Positions 38,728 to 46,843 of a stretch of DNA of 64,000 nt are shown here, one piece after another (positions within the stretch are counted from its first letter, which is position 1; every line of letters begins with the position of its first letter). Below the pieces are notes generated by a model that saw only the letters and a program-made list of their open reading frames with translations, did no database searches and was not told where the DNA came from. The stretch is from contig NZ_BAPT01000049.1 in the NCBI RefSeq assembly GCF_025995235.1, positions 1-64,000 on the forward strand, given 5' to 3'. Made by a program: the position numbers and the translations under genes. The DNA is from Ameyamaea chiangmaiensis. GTDB lineage: Bacteria; Pseudomonadota; Alphaproteobacteria; Acetobacterales; Acetobacteraceae.

Positions 38728-38738
38728 AAGACCCGATC

Positions 38739-39677
38739 ATGACTGGACATAGCTCTGACAATGCCGCGCTCATTGACGTGGTGGAACGTCTCCATACCCC
38801 GCAGGAATTCGACGTCATCTCGCCGGATGAAACCATTCGGGCGCCCTATGTGGCCGTCCCCAAAGGAATGGAATTGCAATCGGTCAGGTCCTTCCTTGAA
38901 GAATACCGGGTTCGCCCGGAGCGGCGGCGTGGCACAGCGAAATTCACCGATCTGATGAGCTTCCTTCAGCATGCCAATCGCTTCAAGGCCGATCACTCGG
39001 CGCTCTTCGCCAGCGATGACCCGAAAACACCGTCGCTGACGTCGGTCCTCGACTATCACGAGCCCGGGTCCGACGAGCGTGACGGCACTCACTACGGCCA
39101 GCACAGGGGACACTACACCTTCCCGCTGTCGGACACATGGAAGGCCTGGCAGGCGGTCGAGGACGGAAAGCCGTTGTCCATGCTCGACTTTGCTGAATTC
39201 CTGGAAGACCGGATCGGCGACGTGATCGAGCCGCTGGGCGCTCCCTATGAAGGAGAGCCGGAATCGGACACGCGACTGCGCGAACAGATACAGCGTCTCG
39301 GCGGGACATTGGCATCACCGTCCGTCCTGCTCGATCTCTCGCGCAACTTCAGGGTGAACGAGGACAGCAAGACCAAGGTCGTGCAGAACCTGTCTTCGGG
39401 CGAGGTCGTGCTGAAATTCGAGACCGCGCACGTGGATGAACAGGGCGCGCCTGTGAAGGTCCCCAACATGTTCCTGATCCAGACGCCTGTTTTTCATGGT
39501 GGGGCAATCTATCGCGTGCCCGTTCGGCTCCGCTATCGCTCCATGGGCGGCAGCGTGCACTGGATCGTCATGCGCCTGCGCCCGGAAATCGTGTTCGAAC
39601 ACGCCCTGAACGAAGCGCTCGCCCTGGCCGAAACCGAAACGGGATTACCCGTGTTCCGGGGCGCGCCCGAGGTCTGA
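38739..39677 (+). CDS. DUF2303 (YfdQ) family phage protein
   Basis: A 312-residue protein. VLDYHEPGSDERDGTHYGQH, then YTFPLSDTWKAWQAVEDGKPLSMLDFAEFLEDRIGDV (in part), and a C-terminal beta-rich domain with VPVRLRYRSMGGSVHWIVMRLRPE fit DUF2303. Function of the family is not established; it is common in early regions of temperate phages of Proteobacteria. Confidence 0.88.
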   Translation: MTGHSSDNAALIDVVERLHTPQEFDVISPDETIRAPYVAVPKGMELQSVRSFLEEYRVRPERRRGTAKFTDLMSFLQHANRFKADHSALFASDDPKTPSLTSVLDYHEPGSDERDGTHYGQHRGHYTFPLSDTWKAWQAVEDGKPLSMLDFAEFLEDRIGDVIEPLGAPYEGEPESDTRLREQIQRLGGTLASPSVLLDLSRNFRVNEDSKTKVVQNLSSGEVVLKFETAHVDEQGAPVKVPNMFLIQTPVFHGGAIYRVPVRLRYRSMGGSVHWIVMRLRPEIVFEHALNEALALAETETGLPVFRGAPEV

Positions 39678-39740
39678 TCCATTTTCGTCCGTCTGTAGCA
39701 CCGTCCTCCCGTATCGTGGGGATCGGTGCGGGAGAACACC

Positions 39741-39791
39741 ATGTCCGCCCATAGCGACACCTCTTCAGAGGCCGGGGAGGGATCATCATGA
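39741..39791 (+). CDS. 16-residue ORF upstream of the cupin-like gene
   Basis: MSAHSDTSSEAGEGSS, with GGGAG six bases before the ATG and an ATGA overlap with the cupin-like gene. Probably a leader that couples translation. Evidence is limited to the RBS and overlap. Confidence 0.4.
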   Translation: MSAHSDTSSEAGEGSS

Positions 39792-40303
39792 TCCTCTCAC
39801 GTCGACCGCCAGACTTCGTAATCGGCGATCCGGAGGCACCCTACCTGCTGCGCTGGTATCTGATCCCGCGTAACCGCTGGTTCAACGTCTACCTCCACAA
39901 GTTCCTTCGCTCGGACGAGGACCGGGCACTTCACGATCACCCATGGTGGTGGGTCAGTCTGATCCTGCGGGGGCGTTACCTCGAACACACGCCGTCCGAC
40001 ACGTTTCTGCGGCGCGCCTGGCGTCCAAGGTGGGGCAGGGCAACCGCGTTGCACCGTGTGGAGCTCTTTCGCGCCCGTGTATGCACAACCGTGCGCACAC
40101 CTGATCAGAACGGAATCTGTCGCACACGCCACAGCTTTTCCGATGCCCGATCCATGGAGGCGGTATGGACGATTTTCATAACCGGGCCTCGGGTTCGCGA
40201 GTGGGGCTTCGCCTGCCCAAACGGATGGCGCCACTGGCGCGACTTCTGCGGTGTGCGCGAGGACGGCACCAACAGCGGAACCACAGGCCGTGGCTGCGCA
40301 TGA
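39788..40303 (+). CDS. Cupin-like phage protein
   Basis: A 171-residue protein. The segment ALHDHPWWWVSLILRGRYLEH, then TALHRVEL, and WTIFITGPRVREWGFACPNGWRHWRDF gives the two histidine-bearing strands of a small cupin family common in phages. Metal-binding residues are likely H53/H55 in HDHPW. Function unknown (possible metabolite or tail-associated enzyme). Confidence 0.78.
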   Translation: MILSRRPPDFVIGDPEAPYLLRWYLIPRNRWFNVYLHKFLRSDEDRALHDHPWWWVSLILRGRYLEHTPSDTFLRRAWRPRWGRATALHRVELFRARVCTTVRTPDQNGICRTRHSFSDARSMEAVWTIFITGPRVREWGFACPNGWRHWRDFCGVREDGTNSGTTGRGCA

Positions 40304-40365
40304 ACGCCATCCCTCTACACATCCCGCGCAAACAGTCGCGGGATCACGAGAGAAAATTGAAATGA
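40300..40365 (+). CDS. Micro-ORF (21 residues) in overlap chain
   Basis: MNAIPLHIPRKQSRDHERKL starts inside the cupin-like stop (ATGA), and its own TGA overlaps the next ATG (ATGA). Strongly basic. Membership of an overlap chain is the only evidence; may be only a translation-coupling device. Confidence 0.3.
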   Translation: MNAIPLHIPRKQSRDHERKLK

Positions 40366-40439
40366 CCCGGTTCCTGCGATGCCTCGCCACATGGTGGCGG
40401 GATGGACGCTCGGGGCGCGGGTGGAGAGTGAGACGATGA
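40362..40439 (+). CDS. Micro-ORF (25 residues) in overlap chain
   Basis: Starts MTRFLRCLATWWRDGRSGRG and overlaps neighbours by ATGA at both ends. Arg/Trp-rich, like small membrane-active or nucleic-acid-binding peptides. Coding status weak. Confidence 0.3.
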   Translation: MTRFLRCLATWWRDGRSGRGWRVRR

Positions 40440-40714
40440 CGAAATTGAACGAACAGACGCCGCCCACGATCCCCCCGGTCAGCACGGCGCATCTGGGCAT
40501 GCAGCTTTTTACGCGCGAGCAGGTGGCCGAGATAAAGGCTAAGGTGCGTGCGGAGACGATTAAGGAAAAGGACGCTGAGATCGCCCATTTGCGGGCGGAT
40601 TTTCGGCTTATAAAATATCTGACTTCGAAGGCCAGCCTCATCGCATCGGAGCGATTGGAAAGCATTCAAGTAGTAAGTGAACGCGCCCTCGCACCTACTG
40701 GAGCGCGGCCATGA
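40436..40714 (+). CDS. Small helical phage protein
   Basis: A 92-residue protein, MTKLNEQTPPTIPPVSTAH start; a long charged helix from about residue 25 (REQVAEIKAKVRAETIKEKDAEIAHLRADFRLI, in part) suggests a coiled coil. ATGA overlaps before and after. Unknown. Confidence 0.62.
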   Translation: MTKLNEQTPPTIPPVSTAHLGMQLFTREQVAEIKAKVRAETIKEKDAEIAHLRADFRLIKYLTSKASLIASERLESIQVVSERALAPTGARP

Positions 40715-41097
40715 CCACCACGCTACGAACCGACACGGTGCCGGGGGGAGTGAAGGCAGCTGTTGGCTCATACGACTGGCATGTTCAGGATATCTCAGAT
40801 GATGCACAGGATCCCCCGAGAGCGAGATTTGAGGTAATTTTCGATGAGGATTGGATGCCAGAACATATTGCCTCAGTTCTCACCTATATTGGCATAGAAA
40901 CGACATTTCTGTTTACAGATCGCCAAGAAGGCGTCGCTCCCGAGCCATTGACTCGCGCAGAGGTCGAGGCCGCAGACATTCCGGACTGGATTGAAAAATA
41001 CGGGTGGAAGCTTGCTACCGCGTGGGAATGGGACGATGGCGGAATAATGATGCGTTTCGTGCGCCCTGCCATGGCTAAGGAAGCCGCGCATGACTGA
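40711..41097 (+). CDS. Phage protein of unknown function
   Basis: A 128-residue protein: MTTTLRTDTVPGGVKAAVGS start, beta/alpha pattern (FEVIFDEDWMPEHIASVLTYIGIETTF), acidic. Fewer GC-rich codons than its neighbours. Overlaps next gene by eight bases. Not recognised. Confidence 0.65.
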   Translation: MTTTLRTDTVPGGVKAAVGSYDWHVQDISDDAQDPPRARFEVIFDEDWMPEHIASVLTYIGIETTFLFTDRQEGVAPEPLTRAEVEAADIPDWIEKYGWKLATAWEWDDGGIMMRFVRPAMAKEAAHD

Positions 41098-41296
41098 CCG
41101 AGAGTGCAGGCCGCCGGAAGGGACGGAATATCGGACCTACCACTGGTTACGATCAAACGCAGGGACGGTGCCATGCGAATGGACGCACCATGGATGGCTG
41201 ATATGGGCGATCGAGACCACGCCGCAGTTCGCCTATCTGACAGGCTGGCGCTACGTTGGCCCGTGCGTACCGCCGCAGGACGGGGAGGGGGAGTGA
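41090..41296 (+). CDS. Small Trp-rich phage protein
   Basis: A 68-residue protein, MTDRECRPPEGTEYRTYHWL, then VPCEWTHHGWLIWAIETTPQFAYLTGWRYVGPC (in part). Trp/Tyr-rich compact beta protein, common in phage early operons without known role. Stop overlaps the excisionase-like start. Confidence 0.62.
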   Translation: MTDRECRPPEGTEYRTYHWLRSNAGTVPCEWTHHGWLIWAIETTPQFAYLTGWRYVGPCVPPQDGEGE

Positions 41297-41517
41297 TGGG
41301 GGAGAGGCTATGGACCGCGCGCGAGCTTGCTGACTTCCTGCGCTATCAGGAGAGCACCATTCGCCGGATGGTAAGCCAGTCACCAGAGCGTCTGCCACCG
41401 CGCGTGGCTGGGCCCGGGCGTCCTCGCTGGAGTCCCGAGACGGTCAAGAATTGGTCAATGCGACCGGCTGCAATACCGTCATCACGGGTCGGGCGCCCGC
41501 GGCTACGGCCAGTATGA
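41296..41517 (+). CDS. Excisionase-like MerR/AlpA-type HTH protein
   Basis: A 73-residue basic protein: MGERLWTARELADFLRYQESTIRRMVSQSP (in part), the W-T-x-x-E-x-A/L-A-x-x-L winged-helix opening of AlpA/Xis-type proteins. A basic tail VGRPRLRPV follows. Its position next to the attachment site suits an excisionase or directionality factor. A regulator role is also possible. Confidence 0.68.
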   Translation: MGERLWTARELADFLRYQESTIRRMVSQSPERLPPRVAGPGRPRWSPETVKNWSMRPAAIPSSRVGRPRLRPV

Positions 41518-41538
41518 TTTGGTCCTCACGCTTTCGTG

Positions 41539-41558
41539 ACTACACCAAACTACACCAA
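41539..41558. repeat. Tandem 10-bp direct repeat next to attachment site
   Basis: ACTACACCAA occurs twice in direct succession, about 35 bases from the tRNA 3' end, between the excisionase-like gene and the attachment site. Such short repeats are typical integrase arm or Xis binding sites. The rest of 41518-41592 has no gene. Confidence 0.55.
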
Positions 41559-41592
41559 ATGAGGCCATAAGACGTTGATTTAAAAGGGATAA

Positions 41593-41667
<75 letters not shown>

Positions 41668-41754
41668 GTTGGGGGTCGTATAACCGAGCTCTCGGATGGC
41701 TGCAATATGCTTGGAGCCTATCCGGTGCATGAAATGCGCTCTATCATCCGAAGC

Positions 41755-43203
41755 ATGAGCAGCCGCGCCTTTCACTCCTTTCTCCGGTTCGCCGTCCGGA
41801 TGGCTGCCGTGCCGCCGACGGCGTCCATGCGCGTGGTCGAGGGGCTGATGGAGTGTCCGTGCTGCGGGCATCTCGTCGAGATCGAGGAGATCGCACCGGG
41901 CTTCGTCCTGGCGTGTGAGCGGTGTGGGCAGGTTCTGGTACGTCGTCGGCGCACGTCGCCTCTGGCGACGCCGGCGGCATTCTGTATCTCGTCGGCGGCG
42001 ATCTATCTGGCACTTTTGACCTCGTCGCTGATGACGCTTGACGTGTATGGCCGGGAACGGCGGGTCAGCCTGTTCTCGGGGCCGCTTGAGCTGATCCACG
42101 AAGGATGGGGCGAGATCGGCGTGCTCGTCGCGCTGGCGACCGTCGTGTTGCCGGGCGTCGTGATCGCCTGCCTGGGCGCCATACTCTATGCAGCACGTCG
42201 CCGGTCGCTGCCCGCGTGGGCGCCGATCCTGCTGATCTGGTATGAACGGCTTCGGCCCTGGTCCATGGTCGAGGTATACGTTCTGGGCGTCTTCGTGGCC
42301 TACACCAAGCTTGTCGATATGGCGCATGTCGATGTCGACGCGGGTGTCTATCTCGTGGGCGCGCTGATGGTCACGATGGCCGCGACCGATTCGACGCTGG
42401 ACACCGAGCGTATCTGGCAGCACCGCCGTCTGCGAGACCTGCCTTGCGGCAGCATCACGGCCTCGTCGATCCGCAGGGGTGGGCTCTATCCTGTGGGCCG
42501 TCTTGCCGCATGCACAAGCTGCGGGACGCTGGGCGAGTTCCAGGTCGAGGTGCCGGAGTCGGCCGCACTGGGCTCATGTCCGCGTTGTGCCTCGACGATC
42601 AGAAACCGCAAGGCAGACAGCCTGAGCCGCACGACGGCTCTGCTGATCACGGCGCTGATCTGTTATCTGCCGGCCAATATCATGCCGGTGATGACGTTCA
42701 ACAAAATCGGGCAGGGCGGAGGCCACACCATTCTCGAGGGCGTCGTGGAACTCTGGCAGGGCGACATGATACCGCTGGCTCTTCTGGTGTTTTTCGCCAG
42801 TATTGTTGTGCCTGTGTTCAAGATCGTCAGTCTGGCGGTCATGGTGTTTACGACGTGGCGCGGCAGTGCATGGGCGCTCGCTGGCCGGTCGCGGCTCTAC
42901 CGGTTCGTCGATATCATTGGCCGTTGGTCGATGATCGACGTGTTCATGATTTCGATCCTCGTCGCCGTGGTGCGATTCAACGCCCTTGCGAATATCGAGG
43001 CGAACGGGGGGGTGGTATGCTTTGCGGCGGTTGTGGTTTTGACTATCTTCGCCGCCTATACGTTCGACCCGCGCTCGATGTGGGATGCGGCGGGACAGAA
43101 CGGCCCGGAGCGAAGCCGGGATCTGACGCGTGCACGCCAGACGCTAAGGCTTGGGCCAGCTGACGGGGCCGATGGTGATGGAATGGAGACGGTGAGTCGG
43201 TGA
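41755..43203 (+). CDS. pqiA: Paraquat-inducible protein A family (PqiA), membrane
   Basis: About 482 residues; ATGs at 41707, 41800, 41827 and 41848 are alternative starts. Two Cys4 zinc-ribbon sites, ECPCCGHLVEI ... ACERCGQVLV and CTSCGTLGEF ... LGSCPRCASTI, each followed by several membrane helices (e.g. ALLITALICYLPANIMPVMTF). This twofold repeat defines PqiA. Its stop overlaps the pqiB start (GTGA). It is thought to act with PqiB/PqiC in lipid transport between the membranes. Confidence 0.88.
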   Translation: MSSRAFHSFLRFAVRMAAVPPTASMRVVEGLMECPCCGHLVEIEEIAPGFVLACERCGQVLVRRRRTSPLATPAAFCISSAAIYLALLTSSLMTLDVYGRERRVSLFSGPLELIHEGWGEIGVLVALATVVLPGVVIACLGAILYAARRRSLPAWAPILLIWYERLRPWSMVEVYVLGVFVAYTKLVDMAHVDVDAGVYLVGALMVTMAATDSTLDTERIWQHRRLRDLPCGSITASSIRRGGLYPVGRLAACTSCGTLGEFQVEVPESAALGSCPRCASTIRNRKADSLSRTTALLITALICYLPANIMPVMTFNKIGQGGGHTILEGVVELWQGDMIPLALLVFFASIVVPVFKIVSLAVMVFTTWRGSAWALAGRSRLYRFVDIIGRWSMIDVFMISILVAVVRFNALANIEANGGVVCFAAVVVLTIFAAYTFDPRSMWDAAGQNGPERSRDLTRARQTLRLGPADGADGDGMETVSR

Positions 43204-44873
43204 GCGGTCAAAACGGTGATTCTCCCTCTGGCGGCCACGCAGGCTCGACCAAGGCTGTCGTCCGGAGGACGCGTTTCTCCATCATATGGCTTCTGCCGAT
43301 CATCGCGGTCGTCATTGCCGGGTGGCTGGCGTGGCGGGGGCTGGTTGATCGGGGACCCGAGATCTCGATCATTTTCGACACGGCCGACGGCCTGACGAGC
43401 GGCCAGACTCAGGTCAAGAACAAGGCCGTAACGCTCGGCACTGTGGATTCGATCGAACTGACCGACGATCAGCGCCATGTGCGCGTCAAGGTGCGCATGA
43501 ACGCCAGCGCCGCGAAGTCGCTGACGGAGCACGCGCGTTTCTGGGTCGTTCGCCCGCGTCTGAACGGCGCCAGTATTACGGGTCTCGATACTCTGCTGTC
43601 CGGCGCATACATCGCGTTCGACGCGGGCGCGGCCGGTGGTCGGCCGACGACACAGTTCGTAGGTCTCGAATCCCCCCCGGGCGTGCGGTCCGACCAGCCC
43701 GGACGAACCTATATGCTCGTGACCCAGTCTCTGGGTTCGATCGGGCAGGGTGCGCCGGTCTTCTTTCGCGACGTCATCGTGGGTGAAGTCCTGGGCTATA
43801 CCATGCCGCCCGGCGGCGAGGGTCCGATCCTGGTCCAGATTTTCGTCCGGTCGCCGTATGACCAGTATCTTCACACCGATACCCGCTTCTGGAACGTGTC
43901 GGGTGTTCAGGTCGGTTTCGGTGCGGGCGGCCTGAAGGTTCAGCTCAAGTCGATTCAGGCGTTGTTTTCCGGTGGCGTGGCGTTCGGCGGCACCGAACAC
44001 GACCACCCGACGGTTGGGCCGGTTGCTCCGTCGGACGCGGTCTTTCTGCTGTTTGACAGCGAGTCGGACGCCGATATCGCCGGGTATCGGCGTCATCTTG
44101 GCGTGGCGACCTATGTCGATAGTTCGGTCAAGGGCCTGTCGGCCGGTGCTCAGGTCACGATGTTCGGCTTGCAGGTCGGCAACGTGACGAGTGTGAAACT
44201 GGAGGTCGATCCGGCGTCGGCGCGGTCGCGGGTGCGAATCGGCATGGAGTTGCAGCCCGAGCGCATCGAGCAGCTTGGCACCATGTCGCGGGATGATCTG
44301 CGGGGCCTTATGCGGGCGATGGTCGACAACGGGATGCGCGCGTCTTTGGACAGCGTCAGCCTGTTGACCGGAGAGTCCATGATTTCGCTCAACTTCGTAA
44401 GGCATCCGAAGCCGGCGATGGTGGATGTGGAAGGCGACGATCTGGTGATCCCGAGCCAGCCCGGAGGCATGTCGGGGATCATGGATTCGCTGTCGGTGGT
44501 GGCGGACAAGATCGCTGCGATGCCGCTGGACAAGATCGGTGTGCATGTCAACGATCTGCTTGCGCACGCCGATGCCCGCATCAACAGTCCCGATGTGACG
44601 CAGGCTCTGCATTCGCTGCGCGATTCGATGCGTAACCTGGCCGACATCACCAACAGCGCCAAGCCGGCGGCAGCAAAGCTGCCGGAACTTGAGGCCTCGC
44701 TGCACAAGACACTCGACAGCGCAACGACGCTGCTTGGAACCTATGGCGGCGACACGGATTTCCGCCACAACCTGCAAGAGATGGTGGTCGAGCTTCAGGG
44801 CGCGGCACGGTCGATCCGGTTCCTGACGGATCTGCTCAATCGCCACCCCTCCGCGCTGATTATGGGACGCTGA
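43200..44873 (+). CDS. pqiB: MCE-domain protein PqiB
   Basis: A 557-residue protein from GTG. N-terminal anchor RFSIIWLLPIIAVVIAGWLA, then three MCE/MlaD units: about 50-140 (EISIIFDTADGLTSGQTQVK), about 160-260 (YMLVTQSLGSIGQGAPVFFR) and about 280-375 (AGYRRHLGVATYVDSSVKGL). A C-terminal helical needle-like region follows. Close to E. coli PqiB in size and layout; forms a periplasm-spanning lipid channel. Confidence 0.92.
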   Translation: MSGQNGDSPSGGHAGSTKAVVRRTRFSIIWLLPIIAVVIAGWLAWRGLVDRGPEISIIFDTADGLTSGQTQVKNKAVTLGTVDSIELTDDQRHVRVKVRMNASAAKSLTEHARFWVVRPRLNGASITGLDTLLSGAYIAFDAGAAGGRPTTQFVGLESPPGVRSDQPGRTYMLVTQSLGSIGQGAPVFFRDVIVGEVLGYTMPPGGEGPILVQIFVRSPYDQYLHTDTRFWNVSGVQVGFGAGGLKVQLKSIQALFSGGVAFGGTEHDHPTVGPVAPSDAVFLLFDSESDADIAGYRRHLGVATYVDSSVKGLSAGAQVTMFGLQVGNVTSVKLEVDPASARSRVRIGMELQPERIEQLGTMSRDDLRGLMRAMVDNGMRASLDSVSLLTGESMISLNFVRHPKPAMVDVEGDDLVIPSQPGGMSGIMDSLSVVADKIAAMPLDKIGVHVNDLLAHADARINSPDVTQALHSLRDSMRNLADITNSAKPAAAKLPELEASLHKTLDSATTLLGTYGGDTDFRHNLQEMVVELQGAARSIRFLTDLLNRHPSALIMGR

Positions 44874-44874
44874 G

Positions 44875-45480
44875 ATGGCCGGATTTCGTCACCTGTTTCT
44901 CGCCGGAGGTGCGGCCTGCATCCTGTCTGGCCTCGCGGGGTGTAACAGCGACCCGACACTTTACAGCCTGATGCCGTGGCCGGGTGCCGCGGCACCCGCG
45001 CCGGTGGCGGTTGTCGAGGTGCGGACGCCGGTCGTCGCGCAGGCGTACGACCGCGATCGGATTGTCCGTGAGACGAAAGATTATGCAATCAAGGTCGCTG
45101 ACAGCGATGCGTGGTCGGACGCACCCGGACAAATGATTGCCCGGACACTGGCGCAGGATCTGGCCCAGCGCCTCCCCGGCACGACAGTGTTCGCGCAGAA
45201 CGATGCCACGTCGATGTCGCCGCAGGCCTTTGTGGAGGTGACGATGACCGGGTTCAGCCGCGTCGCTTCTGGTGAGGCCGTGCTGTCGGGTACCATGGTC
45301 GTTCATGCGGCGGCCAAGGGAGCGTTGCCGACGGTCATCCCATTCCGGCTTACGCGTCAGCCGTCGGGTCGCGGCACGGCCAATCTGGTCGCGGCGTTGA
45401 GCGAACTGAACGGGGCGTTGGCGGACAAGGCGGCTCTTGTGCTGCGGACCATGGCGCCCGCAGTGCCGGAGGCGGGCTGA
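44875..45480 (+). CDS. pqiC: PqiC-type outer-membrane lipoprotein (DUF330)
   Basis: A 201-residue lipoprotein: MAGFRHLFLAGGAACILSGLAGC, with the lipobox LAGC at Cys23. Then PTLYSLMPWPGAAAPAPVAVVEV and later PQAFVEVTMTGF, typical of the ABC-type transport auxiliary family. Immediately follows pqiB; anchors the PqiB needle at the outer membrane. Confidence 0.88.
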   Translation: MAGFRHLFLAGGAACILSGLAGCNSDPTLYSLMPWPGAAAPAPVAVVEVRTPVVAQAYDRDRIVRETKDYAIKVADSDAWSDAPGQMIARTLAQDLAQRLPGTTVFAQNDATSMSPQAFVEVTMTGFSRVASGEAVLSGTMVVHAAAKGALPTVIPFRLTRQPSGRGTANLVAALSELNGALADKAALVLRTMAPAVPEAG

Positions 45481-45637
45481 AGAAGGCAAAATTGTGCCGG
45501 GCACGCGCCCGAGATTACATTTGCGACAAATGATTTCGGGGCCCGTTGTGTGAATTTTTGCCGTGTGCCAGTAAGGCGGCGTGATCGGGGTGGGTAATGC
45601 CCCCGGTCGGACATCACACAGTGCGCCGGGGATCTTG

Positions 45638-46843
45638 ATGGCGGGACCGAGCTTCTTGATCCGGTGCGGTTGCGCGGACCGCCGTCGCTTATCGTTCCGA
45701 CCATCGGTTCGGTCCCGGCGTGGTGCACATGCGCGAACCCGCACACGGGGTCTGTTGCCGATCCTTTTTGCCGTGGTGACGATATGCAGTGTCATCCACA
45801 CTGCTGTTGCCAATGACGGATCGGTCAGACGAGACTCGCACGGGCGCCTAGTGGTGCAGATGGATTCGCCGTTGGGCCGGCAACTCCACATCGAGCCGGT
45901 GTCGCAGACGGCCGCCCCCCATGTCATGGCTGTTCCCGCCGAGGTGCGCTCGGAGGCGAGCCGCCAGATGAGCATCTATGCGCCGCTTGCGGGCAGGATT
46001 GTCAGCCTGGGCGTGTCGCCCGGGCAGTTCGTGCATCGAGGCGATATTCTGGCCCAGCTCGCCTCCGGTGACATGGCGCAGGCGTTATCTGACGATGCAA
46101 AGGCCCGCGCGGCGCTTCAACTGGCGCAGGAACAGTGGCGGCGGGCGCAGAGCGTCTTCCAGATCGGAGGTGAAGCGTCCAAGGACGTCGAGAGCGCCCA
46201 TGCCAACGTTCTTCAGGCGCAGGCGGAGGCGCAGCGTACCCATGATCGTCTGGCGTCTCTGGCCCCCACCAACGGAACCGCGCATGGCAGTCTGCTGTCG
46301 TTGACGGCGCCGGATGACGGGTTTGTGGTGACGGTCGGAACGTCGGCCGGACAGAACGTGACCGATACGACGGTGGCGATTATGACACTGGTCGATCTGG
46401 ATGAAGTCTGGGCCGTCGGCGGTGTGCCGGAGGACAGTGCGACGCAGGTCGGGCCGGGCATGCCGGCCGAGGCCTCATTTTTTGCGACCGGTGATCGGCG
46501 TTTCGCGGGCAAGGTTCTGACCGTGGCGCCTGTCCTGTCGTCCGATACGCGCCGCATGGAAGTGCGCATGGTCGTGCCGAATGCCGACAACCTCCTTCGC
46601 CCGGGGATGTTTGGCACGCTGTTGATTGCCGTCCCGCAGCCGCCACAGGTGATGGTGCCGCAATCGGCGCTGCTGATGAATAATGACAGCACCACGGTGT
46701 TCGTGGAGACGTCGGCGGGAGTGTTCGAGCGACGGACGGTGACGATCGGCTATGACGAGGCCGCGCTGCTTCGGGTCCGATCGGGTCTGAATGCGGGCGA
46801 GCGCGTGGTGGTCCAGGGTGCCGTGTTGCTGAACGATGATTAA
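45638..46843 (+). CDS. RND efflux periplasmic adaptor (CzcB/CusB-like)
   Basis: A 401-residue protein; start chosen at MAGPSFLIRC before a membrane/signal segment GLLPILFAVVTICSVIHTAVA. Barrel-sandwich hybrid halves IYAPLAGRIVSLGVSPGQFVHRG and LSLTAPDDGFVVTVGTSAGQNV enclose a helical hairpin. Later VLRVRSGLNAGERVVVQGAVLL is characteristic of CzcB-type adaptors. Overlaps the pump gene. Preceding 157 bases carry no gene. Confidence 0.88.
   Translation: MAGPSFLIRCGCADRRRLSFRPSVRSRRGAHARTRTRGLLPILFAVVTICSVIHTAVANDGSVRRDSHGRLVVQMDSPLGRQLHIEPVSQTAAPHVMAVPAEVRSEASRQMSIYAPLAGRIVSLGVSPGQFVHRGDILAQLASGDMAQALSDDAKARAALQLAQEQWRRAQSVFQIGGEASKDVESAHANVLQAQAEAQRTHDRLASLAPTNGTAHGSLLSLTAPDDGFVVTVGTSAGQNVTDTTVAIMTLVDLDEVWAVGGVPEDSATQVGPGMPAEASFFATGDRRFAGKVLTVAPVLSSDTRRMEVRMVVPNADNLLRPGMFGTLLIAVPQPPQVMVPQSALLMNNDSTTVFVETSAGVFERRTVTIGYDEAALLRVRSGLNAGERVVVQGAVLLNDD

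Larger units (their letters stand above)
1..41592. mobile_element. Prophage (lambda-type head, Mu-type contractile tail), left end outside window
   Basis: Continuous phage gene content runs from the left edge to the 3' end of a tRNA-Thr gene. Modules in order from the right: excisionase-like gene, early rightward operon, repressor/Cro switch, replication genes, terminases, head, tail, fibres, lysis. The tRNA lies at the right boundary with its 3' end facing the phage, as in tRNA-targeting integration. No integrase and no left attachment site were seen, so the element continues past base 1. All essential head and tail functions appear intact. Confidence 0.93.

Noticed and set aside
1..41592. 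Transposable Mu-like phage
   Set aside because: Tail genes are Mu-type but no MuA/MuB-like transposase is present, and integration is at a tRNA with DnaB-based replication genes.
43056..44846. 596-codon frame antisense to pqiB
   Set aside because: Shadow frame: His/Arg/Asp-rich, while the plus strand encodes a clear three-MCE protein.
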